Below, piece after piece: positions 17,401 to 25,772 of a DNA stretch of 64,000 nt (the first letter of the stretch is position 1; the number at the start of each line of letters is the position of its first letter). Both the position numbers and the translations under genes were made by a program. The notes beneath the pieces were generated by a model. The model searched no databases, was not told where the DNA came from, and was given only the letters and a program-made list of their open reading frames with translations. Origin of the DNA: Pseudodesulfovibrio sp. JC047 (lineage in GTDB: Bacteria > Desulfobacterota > Desulfovibrionia > Desulfovibrionales > Desulfovibrionaceae); contig NZ_WUEH01000003.1 of the NCBI RefSeq assembly GCF_010468615.1, forward strand, positions 1-64,000. The letters are read 5' to 3'.

Positions 17401-19008
17401 ATGCTTCGATCTATCGAATTGGACAGCTTCAAGGCATTTGGGACGGCAACCTCAATTCCTCTTGCCCCAATTACGCTTCTTTATGGTCAGAACAGTTCTG
17501 GGAAGAGTTCCATTTTACAGTCATTAAATATGCTGAAACAGACTAGAGAAAGTCGCGACTCAGGGGCTGTTCTTCTTCCAAGAAGTAAAAATGGAGTAGT
17601 TGATCTTGGTAGTTTTCAAGAATTAGTTTTTGATCATGATTTAGATCGCAGCTTTTCAATTAAACTCGAATATGATTGGGAGAAGCCCATATATCACCCC
17701 ATACGTCGAGTTATAAAAAACATTGGTGAAAAATCATCCGTTAAAATTACATTCAGTCGCCCGACCCAGGAGGATGAGGTTTCAATTTCCTCAATTGATT
17801 TCTACACAGGAGATGGAAAGATCTTTGCTTCCTTCGAACCAGCTGAAGCGACGAAAGAAATGAAAAGGGATCTTATTCCGTATAGAATGGAGAGGCGCAT
17901 TCCTCTTGCTGCTATAACCGTAGCGAAATGTAGTTACCTAACTCGCGATGCGATGTTGTGGGAGTCCGGGTTCGAGTTCTCACAGAACAATAAAGAAAAC
18001 ATAATCGACGCACTACAAAATTCACTGAATAGACAAGACTACAAAAACAATGAGCAACATAGCCTTCTTACAGATGATCTTTACGAAACAACTAAAGATG
18101 AACTTTCACAACTGAGGAAGGCCCTCCGTTTTTATCAAAGTAATTTTTCATTAGAAGATTACATCGAACGGATGCATTTCTTTGAATCAAAAAGTTTTAT
18201 TGGCCTTGATGGCTTTATTCCCTTCGGTGCGCCCACAAATAGTTGGAGTGCCCCTGAAATCAGATACTTCAAAAGCATTCGAGGAGAGAGCCTTACGTTA
18301 AACGTTGGGAGAATTGCCACATTCTCTGGGCGAGTGTTGGATTCAACTTTAGAACGAGTTTTCCCTCTTGGTCCTTTTAGGCGTCCTCCTGAACGATGGT
18401 ATCTATTTACTGGCTCAAACCCTCGAGATGTCGGCTACCGTGGCGATTTGATGCCTGATCTTCTTTTTCGAAAGCCGAAAGTACTTAGAGAAACCAACGA
18501 ATGGCTTAAGCGTTTAGATATTGGGTATAAAATAAAAATTGTCCCTCTCGCAAAACGAGTGAGCGATCTTTTCGAAGTGCGACTCGTAGACACAAGGCGT
18601 AGTAAAGAGGTGGAAGTATGCTTATCCGATGTTGGATTTGGGATTAGTCAGTTGCTTCCATTTGTTGTTCAAAGTCTTGCCGCGAATAATCAAGTCATTA
18701 CGATTGAGCAACCTGAAGTTCATATCCATCCAAGGCTTCAGGCCGACTTAGGTGACTTACTTGTCGAAGCAATATCATCTCGGAGAGATAACCAGTTCAT
18801 AATTGAAACCCACAGTGAGCATTTAGTATTGAGGATACAAAAGTTAATTAGGAATAAGCAATTGACGCCAAACCAAGTCTCTGTTTTGGCTGTCCATAGA
18901 GGAAAAGAAGGTTCCGAAGTTCGAAAGCTGCGACTGGATGAACAAGGAGACTTCATAGATGAATGGCCTGGCGGATTTTTCCCTGAACGTTTAAACGAGT
19001 TACTGTAG
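17401..19008 (+). CDS. AAA ATPase with C-terminal DUF3696-like domain (candidate defence ATPase)
   Basis: A 535-residue ABC/OLD-like ATPase. Walker A is YGQNSSGKSSILQSL near residue 30. The ABC-type second half has DVGFGISQLLPFVVQSL (signature-like), Walker B TIEQPEVHIHPRLQADL and the switch histidine in FIIETHSEHLVLR near residue 465. The final segment, KLRLDEQGDFIDEWPGGFF, is the DUF3696-type C-terminus. There is no TOPRIM nuclease as in OLD/GajA. Its codon use is AT-rich, unlike the surrounding tail genes. The next gene starts seven bases after its stop, so the pair is an operon. Such ATPases often act as sensors paired with a separate effector in anti-phage systems; that role is inference. 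Confidence 0.75.
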   Translation: MLRSIELDSFKAFGTATSIPLAPITLLYGQNSSGKSSILQSLNMLKQTRESRDSGAVLLPRSKNGVVDLGSFQELVFDHDLDRSFSIKLEYDWEKPIYHPIRRVIKNIGEKSSVKITFSRPTQEDEVSISSIDFYTGDGKIFASFEPAEATKEMKRDLIPYRMERRIPLAAITVAKCSYLTRDAMLWESGFEFSQNNKENIIDALQNSLNRQDYKNNEQHSLLTDDLYETTKDELSQLRKALRFYQSNFSLEDYIERMHFFESKSFIGLDGFIPFGAPTNSWSAPEIRYFKSIRGESLTLNVGRIATFSGRVLDSTLERVFPLGPFRRPPERWYLFTGSNPRDVGYRGDLMPDLLFRKPKVLRETNEWLKRLDIGYKIKIVPLAKRVSDLFEVRLVDTRRSKEVEVCLSDVGFGISQLLPFVVQSLAANNQVITIEQPEVHIHPRLQADLGDLLVEAISSRRDNQFIIETHSEHLVLRIQKLIRNKQLTPNQVSVLAVHRGKEGSEVRKLRLDEQGDFIDEWPGGFFPERLNELL

Positions 19009-19015
19009 GTTCCCC

Positions 19016-20065
19016 ATGTTGATATCTACAGTACTTGAACCCAGTATTTTCCATCTAGATTTTATCAAACAAGACTCAAATGCTTTGGAAGCATTCAATT
19101 TAATAAGAGGTGTTCACACGAATGGATTAATCTTGGTTGAAGAAAAAGGGGGTCTGCTGGCTACTATCAAAAAAAATCTTCAAGAACTTCCTACTAAATA
19201 TGGGCAAAAATTGACGATACTTTTTGAAGAAATTCTTAAGAAACCCAAAAGGATTCTTCACGTTCGTATTGATAATCCAGAAGAAAAAAAAGTAGATAAA
19301 ATCTTAGCTGGTCTTAATAATCAGTATAACCCGGATGCGGCTATCGTTTGCAATGTGGGAGAGGAATGTTACCTTAACTGTTCAAAAAAAAACTACATTT
19401 GTTTGTCCGAATATACTTACAGTGGGACCGAGACTCTACGCTATAAATATGCCCAAGGGTTACCTCCGATCGATCAAATTGATGATGATGAATTTACTGA
19501 AGCCATCACTAGAACGGTGAAGTATGCTACTTGGATACGTTTTTATGATAAGCAGATTGGGCAGGGTGGAAATCTTAAAGGGTGGTTTGACACACTCGAT
19601 TTAATTTTGGATATTTGGAAAAATGAAGGTTGTTTTTATGGCAACCCGAATGCTTTTATTCAAATAATTACAACAGAAAAGCATGGATTAGATAAGGCAG
19701 GAAGTGATCAAATCAGAACAAATTATGTTAAAGATAATTTTGTTGTAGCCAAAAAGGTTCATAACAATCTTATTGCTCCTCTAAGCCGAAAGTATAATAA
19801 GGTCTCTTTAATAGTAAAAAAATTTGATTCAAGAAATATCTTTCATCCAAGACACTTGCAAACACAAAATGCAATAGTTCAATCAGACAGAGGCTTTGAT
19901 CTTATCAAGGAAGATAAAACTCGAAAGCGATCCATCATGAAACTTGATTATCCTGCAAGTTTACACCTTCAGGAGTGTAGAGGATTGCCAGATGCAGAAT
20001 GGTGGGCAAAATTGCAAAACTACTCTGCTAAAGATTGGGATAAAGTTAATCCTGAAATTGTATAA
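19016..20065 (+). CDS. Unknown partner protein of the ATPase (putative effector)
   Basis: A 349-residue soluble protein with no signal peptide or membrane helix, AT-rich like its partner and followed by a terminator. I do not recognise it with certainty. Visible conserved-looking blocks are SEYTYSGTETLRYKYAQG, a central TWIRFYDKQIGQG followed by FDTLDLILDIW, and a C-terminal FHPRHLQTQNAIVQSDRGFD. The last two blocks recall phospholipase-D-like domains found with defence ATPases, where H-x-R-x-x and D-x-G-F-D elements line the active site, but no true HKD motif is present. The pairing suggests a nuclease or toxin effector; this is inference. Confidence 0.55.
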   Translation: MLISTVLEPSIFHLDFIKQDSNALEAFNLIRGVHTNGLILVEEKGGLLATIKKNLQELPTKYGQKLTILFEEILKKPKRILHVRIDNPEEKKVDKILAGLNNQYNPDAAIVCNVGEECYLNCSKKNYICLSEYTYSGTETLRYKYAQGLPPIDQIDDDEFTEAITRTVKYATWIRFYDKQIGQGGNLKGWFDTLDLILDIWKNEGCFYGNPNAFIQIITTEKHGLDKAGSDQIRTNYVKDNFVVAKKVHNNLIAPLSRKYNKVSLIVKKFDSRNIFHPRHLQTQNAIVQSDRGFDLIKEDKTRKRSIMKLDYPASLHLQECRGLPDAEWWAKLQNYSAKDWDKVNPEIV

Positions 20066-20106
20066 TATATTGCTCTTTTTAGTGTTTATAAAGGTGTCTC
20101 TGAGTT

Positions 20107-20131
20107 AAGAGCTTAAAATAAGCTCTTTTTT
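20107..20131 (+). terminator. Terminator closing the ATPase cargo operon
   Basis: AAGAGCTTA-AAA-TAAGCTCTT forms a nine-base-pair stem with a three-base loop followed by a T run. It lies 41 bp after the 349-aa gene and would separate the cargo from the tape measure gene, so the downstream tail genes would need read-through or their own promoter. Confidence 0.8.
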
Positions 20132-20293
20132 GTCTAGGATTTACAGCCCACTACATCCTCCTTGCGAGGTCATTTTAAAATACAACTTCCACCTAAACAA
20201 GAAATCAAAATTCAGGGGGAAGCGCGCTAATAATATCACCCACAGCTCCCACAGATTCCTGAACTAAAGTTTCCATGCGGCTATTCTGGCTCC

Positions 20294-22342
20294 ATGGAAA
20301 TTTTCAGCGTCATGGCATCCATGTCACTCATCGACATGATCACGGCACCGCTTAGAAGCATCGGTGCGCAGATGAATGTCACCAACAAGGCAGCGGCATC
20401 GCTTAGTAGCGGTGCTCTTGCGTTGGCGAAGTCGCTGTTGCCCATTGCGCTTGCCGCCGGGATTTTGCTTGCGGCCCTTGCGCCGTGTGTCTCCACGGCT
20501 GCCGACTTTGAGGCGGCCATGGCGAACGTGGGCGCGGTGTCCCGTGCCACACCAGTTGAGATGCGTGAGCTTTCCGGCGCGGCCCGAGAGCTGGGAGCGA
20601 CCACCGCCTGGTCAGCCATGCAGGTGGCCGAGGGGCAGAAGTACCTCGCCATGGCCGGTTTCTCTGTCCGTGAAAATATAGCCGCGCTGCCTGCCGTGTT
20701 GAACATGGCAAGCGCAGGGACCACCGAGCTGGGCCGCGCCGCCGACATTTCTTCCGATATCCTTTCCGCCTTCAATATGGAGGCAGCACAAATGCCACGT
20801 GTCGCGGACACGTTGACCGCCGCATTCACGACCTCGAATACCTCGCTTGAATTACTCGGCGAAACCATGAAATACGTGGCTCCTGTCGCAGAAAAGGCCG
20901 GGGTGTCCCTTGAAGGGACCGCCGCCATGGCCGGGTTACTCGGTAACGTGGGCATCAAGGGATCACAGGCCGGTACCGCGCTCCGGGCCATGCTCAACGG
21001 GCTGGCCGCGCCGTCTTCCGAGGCAGCGAAATCCATTGCCGCGCTCGGCATTACCACCACGGATGCCATGGGCAACCTGCGCAATCCCATCACCATTCTC
21101 GGCGATATGGCAAAGGCCACCGAATCCATGGGCAGCGCACAGAAAATGGCCTTCACAAAAACCGTTTTCGGCACCGAGGCCATGAGCGCGGTGCTGGCCC
21201 TGTTCGATCAAGCCGGAGCGGGTGGCATCACCGAATATGCCAAGCAACTTTCTGCCGCCGGAACCGCTGCCGAAGTCGCCGCCCGTCAAAACGACAATCT
21301 GGCCGGTGACCAAAAGGCCCTCGGCAGTGCTTTCGAGTCACTACAAATCACCATTGGTTCGCTTTTCCTGCCAGCCATGCGCGGATTGGCACACGCCACC
21401 ACATGGGTGGTCCGTGGCCTTGACGTGCTGGCCGGAAGTCCTGTGGGCAAGTTCCTGCTGACAACCGCCGCCGTCCTCGGTGTGACGGTCATTGCAGTGA
21501 CCCTTATGTCGGGAGCAGTGTGGGCCGGAACCGCTGCATGGGCGGCCTTCAATCTCGTGATTCTCGCCAATCCCATCGGCATCATCGTCCTTGCGATCGT
21601 CGGACTCGTGACCGCGCTCATCGCCCTGTACAACCACTGCGACACGGCCCGTGAACTCATGGACAACTTTGCCACCGGTGTTTCAATGGCGTGGAAAAAC
21701 ATCAAGGGCATAGCCTCGGCGATCGGGGACTTCTTCTCCATCCTTTCCGGCGTGGGCGTCATGGGTGTATTCGCTTATTATTTCACTGATATTTACAACG
21801 CTGCCGGTGATCTTTGGGACCGACTGACATCCCTGTTCGATTTCGACCTGACCGAATCCGGGCGCAAACTTTTCATGACGCTGGCCAACGGTATCAAATC
21901 CGTCATCACCGCGCCGTATGATCTGGTCAAGGCGGGATTGTCCAAGGTCCGACAGCTCCTTCCGTTTTCCGATGCACACGAAGGGCCGCTTTCCGCGCTG
22001 ACTCTTTCCGGCACCAGGATCATGGACACCCTCGGCTCCGGCATCCGTGCCGCTGCCCCGAATCTGCACGCCACCGCATCCACAGCCTTGGCAGGCGTGG
22101 CCGTGGCCGCGAATCTTGCGGTCGCGCCGCCTGCCCCTTCCTCCCCTCCGACTCTGGCCCCGATTCCGGCGCACGCCACCGCGCCGGATCGGGCCACGAC
22201 CCGGCAGGCTGGCAACACCATCACCATCCAGCACCTCACTGTGCAACTGCCTGACGTGCAGGACGCGGACGGCTTCATGACGGCGTTGCAGGAACTCGTT
22301 GCCCAGCATGACGGCTCCGGCGAACCAGAAGGAGACGCATAA
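20294..22342 (+). CDS. Phage tail tape measure protein
   Basis: A 682-residue protein that sets tail length and helps DNA or protein passage. The conserved TP901-type region is evident: FEAAMANVGAVSRAT, RELGATTAWSAMQVAEGQKY, LAMAGF and AGLLGNVGIKGSQAGTALRAM. Two hydrophobic segments follow (about residues 390-460, FLLTTAAVLGVTVIAV and LIVLAIVGLVTALIALY region). At 682 residues it predicts a tail of roughly 100 nm if the usual proportionality holds. There is no clear ribosome binding site before the ATG, probably because the cargo insertion replaced the native leader. Confidence 0.88.
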   Translation: MEIFSVMASMSLIDMITAPLRSIGAQMNVTNKAAASLSSGALALAKSLLPIALAAGILLAALAPCVSTAADFEAAMANVGAVSRATPVEMRELSGAARELGATTAWSAMQVAEGQKYLAMAGFSVRENIAALPAVLNMASAGTTELGRAADISSDILSAFNMEAAQMPRVADTLTAAFTTSNTSLELLGETMKYVAPVAEKAGVSLEGTAAMAGLLGNVGIKGSQAGTALRAMLNGLAAPSSEAAKSIAALGITTTDAMGNLRNPITILGDMAKATESMGSAQKMAFTKTVFGTEAMSAVLALFDQAGAGGITEYAKQLSAAGTAAEVAARQNDNLAGDQKALGSAFESLQITIGSLFLPAMRGLAHATTWVVRGLDVLAGSPVGKFLLTTAAVLGVTVIAVTLMSGAVWAGTAAWAAFNLVILANPIGIIVLAIVGLVTALIALYNHCDTARELMDNFATGVSMAWKNIKGIASAIGDFFSILSGVGVMGVFAYYFTDIYNAAGDLWDRLTSLFDFDLTESGRKLFMTLANGIKSVITAPYDLVKAGLSKVRQLLPFSDAHEGPLSALTLSGTRIMDTLGSGIRAAAPNLHATASTALAGVAVAANLAVAPPAPSSPPTLAPIPAHATAPDRATTRQAGNTITIQHLTVQLPDVQDADGFMTALQELVAQHDGSGEPEGDA

Positions 22343-22845
22343 TGGACGGCATGTTGACCTTTGAACACGGCGAAGTACGGCTCGGTTCACAGACCGTTCC
22401 CGGCATTCTCAAAAGTATGCGCGTGCGTGGTGCTGTCGTCTTTGACGAGGCTGAACCGGACGGCATGTCCGGCAAAACCAAAACCCCCAAAGGCTGGGAC
22501 GACTGCGCAATCACTTTGACCATAGACTTGCTCACCGACGACCGCGCCACTTGCTACGATCGGCTGGCAAAACTGAACGCACTTTTTAAGGGATATGATA
22601 ACGGCGCAAATCCCCGCGTCTTGGACGTGGCAAACCCGCATATCTCGGCTCGCGGCATTGAACGCGTGGTCTTTGCCGGTCTGGATTCCACTGAATCGAA
22701 TCAGGACGACGTGGTTATGGCCAGTCTCCGTTTCACCGAACATCGGCCCACCATAATCAGGGCAGAAAAGCGTGTCGGCACACTGGCCGTGAAAGTGGGA
22801 ATAGGTCCCGGCCTTGATATTTCAATCGGGGAGCGTTCACGATGA
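22342..22845 (+). CDS. Phage baseplate/tail connector protein
   Basis: A 167-residue protein between tape measure and hub genes, the position of the P2 gpU/Mu gp43-like tail proteins. It begins MDGMLTFEHGEVRLGSQTVPG and has a mixed alpha/beta middle (DRLAKLNALFKGYDNG). It is overlapped by stop-start codons on both sides (TAATG and ATGA). The assignment rests on position and length. Confidence 0.65.
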   Translation: MDGMLTFEHGEVRLGSQTVPGILKSMRVRGAVVFDEAEPDGMSGKTKTPKGWDDCAITLTIDLLTDDRATCYDRLAKLNALFKGYDNGANPRVLDVANPHISARGIERVVFAGLDSTESNQDDVVMASLRFTEHRPTIIRAEKRVGTLAVKVGIGPGLDISIGERSR

Positions 22846-23630
22846 TTTCCGGCATCCGTTTGCATATAGAAATAGGCGACACCATCATCGAACGGTGTCC
22901 GCGTCTGGAGATCATCTCGACCCGACACCGCCCCCTTGATCTGGCGCATATCCATGTCCCGGACCCGACCGGCGAGGTCGAAAACCTCTTCACCTATGGC
23001 GACCAGGTACGCATCGAGTACGGCTATCGCGGCGGCGAATCCGCCGTGTGGCAGGGAACCCTGCGCGCAACCGAGCGCTTGTCCCGCGATCAAGTCTGTC
23101 TGACCGCCGACAGCTTGGCACTCCCGCTCGTCAGCACACACGTCACCGAATGTTACACCGACGATTTCAGCCGGTTCATGGTCAAGGACATCATCAAACA
23201 TGCAGACATGCCCATTGGCCGTATCGACATCCCCAACGAACCGTTGGCGCGTTTGCCCATTTCCACGCTCCCCATCTGGCAGGCCGTCCTTCAGGTGCTT
23301 CACACCGTGCGACTGGCCTACGGTCACGACATCAGCCGGATCGCGCTTTGGCTTGGAGCCGAAGGCGTGAACCTCGGCGACTTCGACGAACCCGGCGATG
23401 TGCCGGTTATAGCGACCGGAGAGAACCTGATTCGCCACTTGACCGCCACAAAAAAGAACGGCCTCCACTCGGTGGAAACCGTCCTGCTTCCGGGCCTGTC
23501 GCATTCCCGGTTATTTCATCTAATGGATTCTCGTCTCGGCGTTGACCGAGAACTTCGCGCCTTGCACGTCAAGCACGCCATTACGCCTAACAGCGTGCGA
23601 ACCTTCATCAAATACGGGAGGGAAAGATGA
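22842..23630 (+). CDS. Phage baseplate hub protein (late control D-like)
   Basis: A 262-residue protein of the gpD/gp27-like hub family that attaches tube to spike. It starts MISGIRLHIEIGDTIIERCP, has the DQVRIEYGYRGGESAVWQGT turn and a late SRLFHLMDSRLGVDRELRAL segment. It directly precedes the spike gene in the normal order, but an antisense gene now separates the two. The native ribosome binding site for the next gene (GGGAGGGAAAGATG) is still present at its 3' end. Confidence 0.72.
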   Translation: MISGIRLHIEIGDTIIERCPRLEIISTRHRPLDLAHIHVPDPTGEVENLFTYGDQVRIEYGYRGGESAVWQGTLRATERLSRDQVCLTADSLALPLVSTHVTECYTDDFSRFMVKDIIKHADMPIGRIDIPNEPLARLPISTLPIWQAVLQVLHTVRLAYGHDISRIALWLGAEGVNLGDFDEPGDVPVIATGENLIRHLTATKKNGLHSVETVLLPGLSHSRLFHLMDSRLGVDRELRALHVKHAITPNSVRTFIKYGRER

Positions 23631-23632
23631 TG

Positions 23633-23959
23633 TTACTTTTGACTATATCCAGTAATTTCAATTTTCTTATTGCCGTCCTGAAGCCTCTCTTCTTCATTTG
23701 GACCACAAATTCTAGCTTTTTCTATTATCAACGGTTCCGCATCAGTGCGTATTTCAATTGTTGTATTTCCTGCTATCGGCAAAGTGTCCGCAGTAACCGT
23801 TTCTTCTTTTGCCAAAGAGAAAGCAACATCCATGTTTGGCAATTCCTCATCACTAAGAGAACTAAGCTCCCCCCGTTCAAATTCTTTTTTTACATGCAAA
23901 GACTCTGCATCAATCAAATACTCACTGCCATCTTCCAAAATCAACTTAGCATTGCTCAT
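23633..23959 (-). CDS. Antisense cargo gene 1, small acidic protein of unknown function
   Basis: A 108-residue acidic, probably beta-rich protein (MSNAKLILEDGSEYLIDAES at the start, NKKIEITGYSQK at the end). A strong ribosome binding site, AAGGAG, stands nine bases before its ATG on the minus strand. The sequence is AT-rich and runs against the tail operon. It fills the space between the hub stop and the spike start almost exactly, so it looks like an inserted moron gene. There is little room for a promoter outside the spike coding region. I do not recognise the family. Confidence 0.65.
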   Translation of the reverse strand: MSNAKLILEDGSEYLIDAESLHVKKEFERGELSSLSDEELPNMDVAFSLAKEETVTADTLPIAGNTTIEIRTDAEPLIIEKARICGPNEEERLQDGNKKIEITGYSQK

Positions 23960-23984
23960 TATGATAACTCCTTGAGTGTTTTAT

Positions 23985-24707
23985 ATGTCTAACTCAAACT
24001 TATTACGCCTCATTCAACGCGCTGTCGAAATCGCCATGCCCAACCTCCGCACCTACTACCGCGTGGTGCGCAAGGCCCGGATCGTCGCCACATATCCTGC
24101 CGAGGGTGGTCGCTACTGGGCAGACGTGCAGCCGCTTCGCAATGACGAATCCGTAGCCGAAAAAGAGCCGGTCATTCCGCGTGTGGAAATTCCCATCATG
24201 TGGGCCGGACCGAATCGCGGCGTGGTCTGTCCGCCGTTGGTCGATTCGCTCTGTGACCTTGAATATTACGATGGCGACCCGAACTTCCCACGTATCTCGA
24301 ATTTCCGCTGGACCGGCAACGGCGCACCCGCCTGCGAGGTCGGTGCCTACGTTATCCAGCACAGCGACGGCACGTTCATCAAGATCGACGCCGAGAAAAA
24401 CATGATCCAAGTCACCCCGGCCAACAGCACGGTCAAGATCGGCGACAGCAAAACCGAAACCATCGGCACCGTCTGGACCCTCAAATGCCCGCTCATCATC
24501 CAGCAGGGCAATGTCCAGTCCTCTGGTCCCGGTGGTCAAATCGGCAACGTCACCTGCAAGGCGAACACCCAGCAGGAAGGCAGTTATCAATTGGCCGGTC
24601 CCATGATCTGCACGCGCCTCACGGTGCTGGACGACGTGGACATCGGCGGCGACATGAACATCACCGGCAACAGCAACGCCGGAAGCCGGAGCGGGGGGAC
24701 GATATGA
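23985..24707 (+). CDS. Phage baseplate assembly protein V (tail spike)
   Basis: A 240-residue spike protein. The start MSNSNLLRLIQRAVEIAMP and an OB-fold region (YYRVVRKARIVATYPAEGG, YWADVQPLRND) are followed by a glycine-rich beta-helical C-terminus (GGQIGNVTCKANTQQEGSYQ, IGGDMNITGNSNAGS). I start at 23985 rather than at the ATG three codons upstream because MSN-x-LLRLIQ is the usual beginning. No Shine-Dalgarno is visible; the antisense gene has been placed between the old site and this start. Confidence 0.82.
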   Translation: MSNSNLLRLIQRAVEIAMPNLRTYYRVVRKARIVATYPAEGGRYWADVQPLRNDESVAEKEPVIPRVEIPIMWAGPNRGVVCPPLVDSLCDLEYYDGDPNFPRISNFRWTGNGAPACEVGAYVIQHSDGTFIKIDAEKNMIQVTPANSTVKIGDSKTETIGTVWTLKCPLIIQQGNVQSSGPGGQIGNVTCKANTQQEGSYQLAGPMICTRLTVLDDVDIGGDMNITGNSNAGSRSGGTI

Positions 24708-24709
24708 CG

Positions 24710-25339
24710 TTAGCAGGCCTTATCCAAAACTTCGCCAAGCGTCTTAATAACGATCATCGGATCACTAACGGCTTTCTCAATCAATTTGTCTATAATTTTT
24801 TTCAATACGCTCCCGGAAGCATTTTTCATCATTTTGACAACAGTTGTTTTCTTTTCTTCAGGGATATCGGCCTGAAGAACTTTTGCTTCAATCAAAGACC
24901 GAATGTTTTCAGTATCAAATTTGACGGTCACAGTATTGAGGATAGCGGAAAGGCCGCCGTCGTCTTCAATAAAATCAATTCCTCGGGCGGAGATAATGGA
25001 GTCAGGAACAATTTGTCCTGGGTATTCCAGCTTAATATGGATCAATCCATGCTCTTCAAGATATTGCATATTCGCCATCAGCTTATGCGGAGGCTTGTCA
25101 ACAACATCTTTTTTTATGGCTCCGCCAGCATCTGTATCATAGCTGAAAAGAATTCTATTTTTCTTCGTATAAAACTCTTCAAGATTTTTCTCGGTCATAC
25201 CAAGTTCATCATCTGGATAAAACGTATAATAAAGCTTCAAAACTGCTTTCCAGTTCAAAGAATTGGGATAAACGGCATAACTTTCTTTCAAAAGATCTTT
25301 TTGAAACACGCGATCCAAAACGCCCCCCTTTTTTATCAT
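24710..25339 (-). CDS. Antisense cargo gene 2, unknown protein
   Basis: 209 residues if started at the ATG 25337-25339 (MIKKGGVLDRVFQKDLL), which shares CATG with the start of the W gene on the other strand. It is AT-rich and antisense to the tail operon. Blocks seen: LNWKAVLKLYYTFYPDDELG, KLMANMQYLEEHGLIHIKL (possibly a winged helix) and a helical C-terminus KKIIDKLIEKAVSDPMIV. No ribosome binding site precedes this ATG, and upstream in-frame starts would read through W antisense sequence, so the 5' end may be truncated. I cannot name the family. Confidence 0.55.
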   Translation of the reverse strand: MIKKGGVLDRVFQKDLLKESYAVYPNSLNWKAVLKLYYTFYPDDELGMTEKNLEEFYTKKNRILFSYDTDAGGAIKKDVVDKPPHKLMANMQYLEEHGLIHIKLEYPGQIVPDSIISARGIDFIEDDGGLSAILNTVTVKFDTENIRSLIEAKVLQADIPEEKKTTVVKMMKNASGSVLKKIIDKLIEKAVSDPMIVIKTLGEVLDKAC

Positions 25340-25772
25340 GACTGACATCTTCGCCCAAGACATAGCCCTCGACGAAACCATGCAGGCCCGTGTGGCCGCT
25401 AATGGTGAGCTGGTGCTCACTGACGGACCCGCCACCGGCGTGCAGGATATTAAACTCAGGCTCTCCACATATCTTAGTTCTCTGTTTTATGACAAGGATT
25501 TCGGTTCCCTACTGCCGAACTGGGTTATGGACGACAACAGCGAGACCGCCCGTATCGGCTTTGGAGCCGAGGTTAAACGGAGATTGCATGAAGACCCACG
25601 CGTCCAGCCCGGTTCCGCGTCCTGTTCGATCACGCATTGGGATGAACTCTCCATCCGAGCCGATGCTTCGTTCCGTTTCATTACCGAGGACCACGCCCGC
25701 AATCTCGTGATCGAAACCGACCGCTCCAAAAAGGAAATGGTGATCAAGGATGCCGACCCCGCAGTTATCTAA
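25338..25772 (+). CDS. Phage baseplate wedge protein W (GPW/gp25 family)
   Basis: A 144-residue gp25-like wedge component. It begins MTDIFAQDIALDE and has the family core VLTDGPATGVQDIKLRLSTY, DKDFGSLLP and EVKRRLHEDPRV. It overlaps the J gene by 23 bases. Its own ribosome binding site is not visible because the antisense insertion ends exactly at its ATG. Confidence 0.85.
   Translation: MTDIFAQDIALDETMQARVAANGELVLTDGPATGVQDIKLRLSTYLSSLFYDKDFGSLLPNWVMDDNSETARIGFGAEVKRRLHEDPRVQPGSASCSITHWDELSIRADASFRFITEDHARNLVIETDRSKKEMVIKDADPAVI

Noticed and set aside
17401-19008. OLD-family nuclease or Gabija GajA
   Set aside because: No TOPRIM domain follows the ATPase; the protein ends with a DUF3696-like segment and no UvrD-like helicase is adjacent.
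23627-23992. Plus-strand frame of 121 residues between hub and spike genes
   Set aside because: It is the antisense of the AT-rich cargo gene, has a membrane-protein-like biased composition and starts from the old spike ribosome binding site only by chance.
24485-25345. Plus-strand frame of 286 residues across the spike end and antisense gene 2
   Set aside because: It is made of two shadow parts, GC-rich out-of-frame spike sequence and the complement of the AT-rich gene, with no coherent domain.
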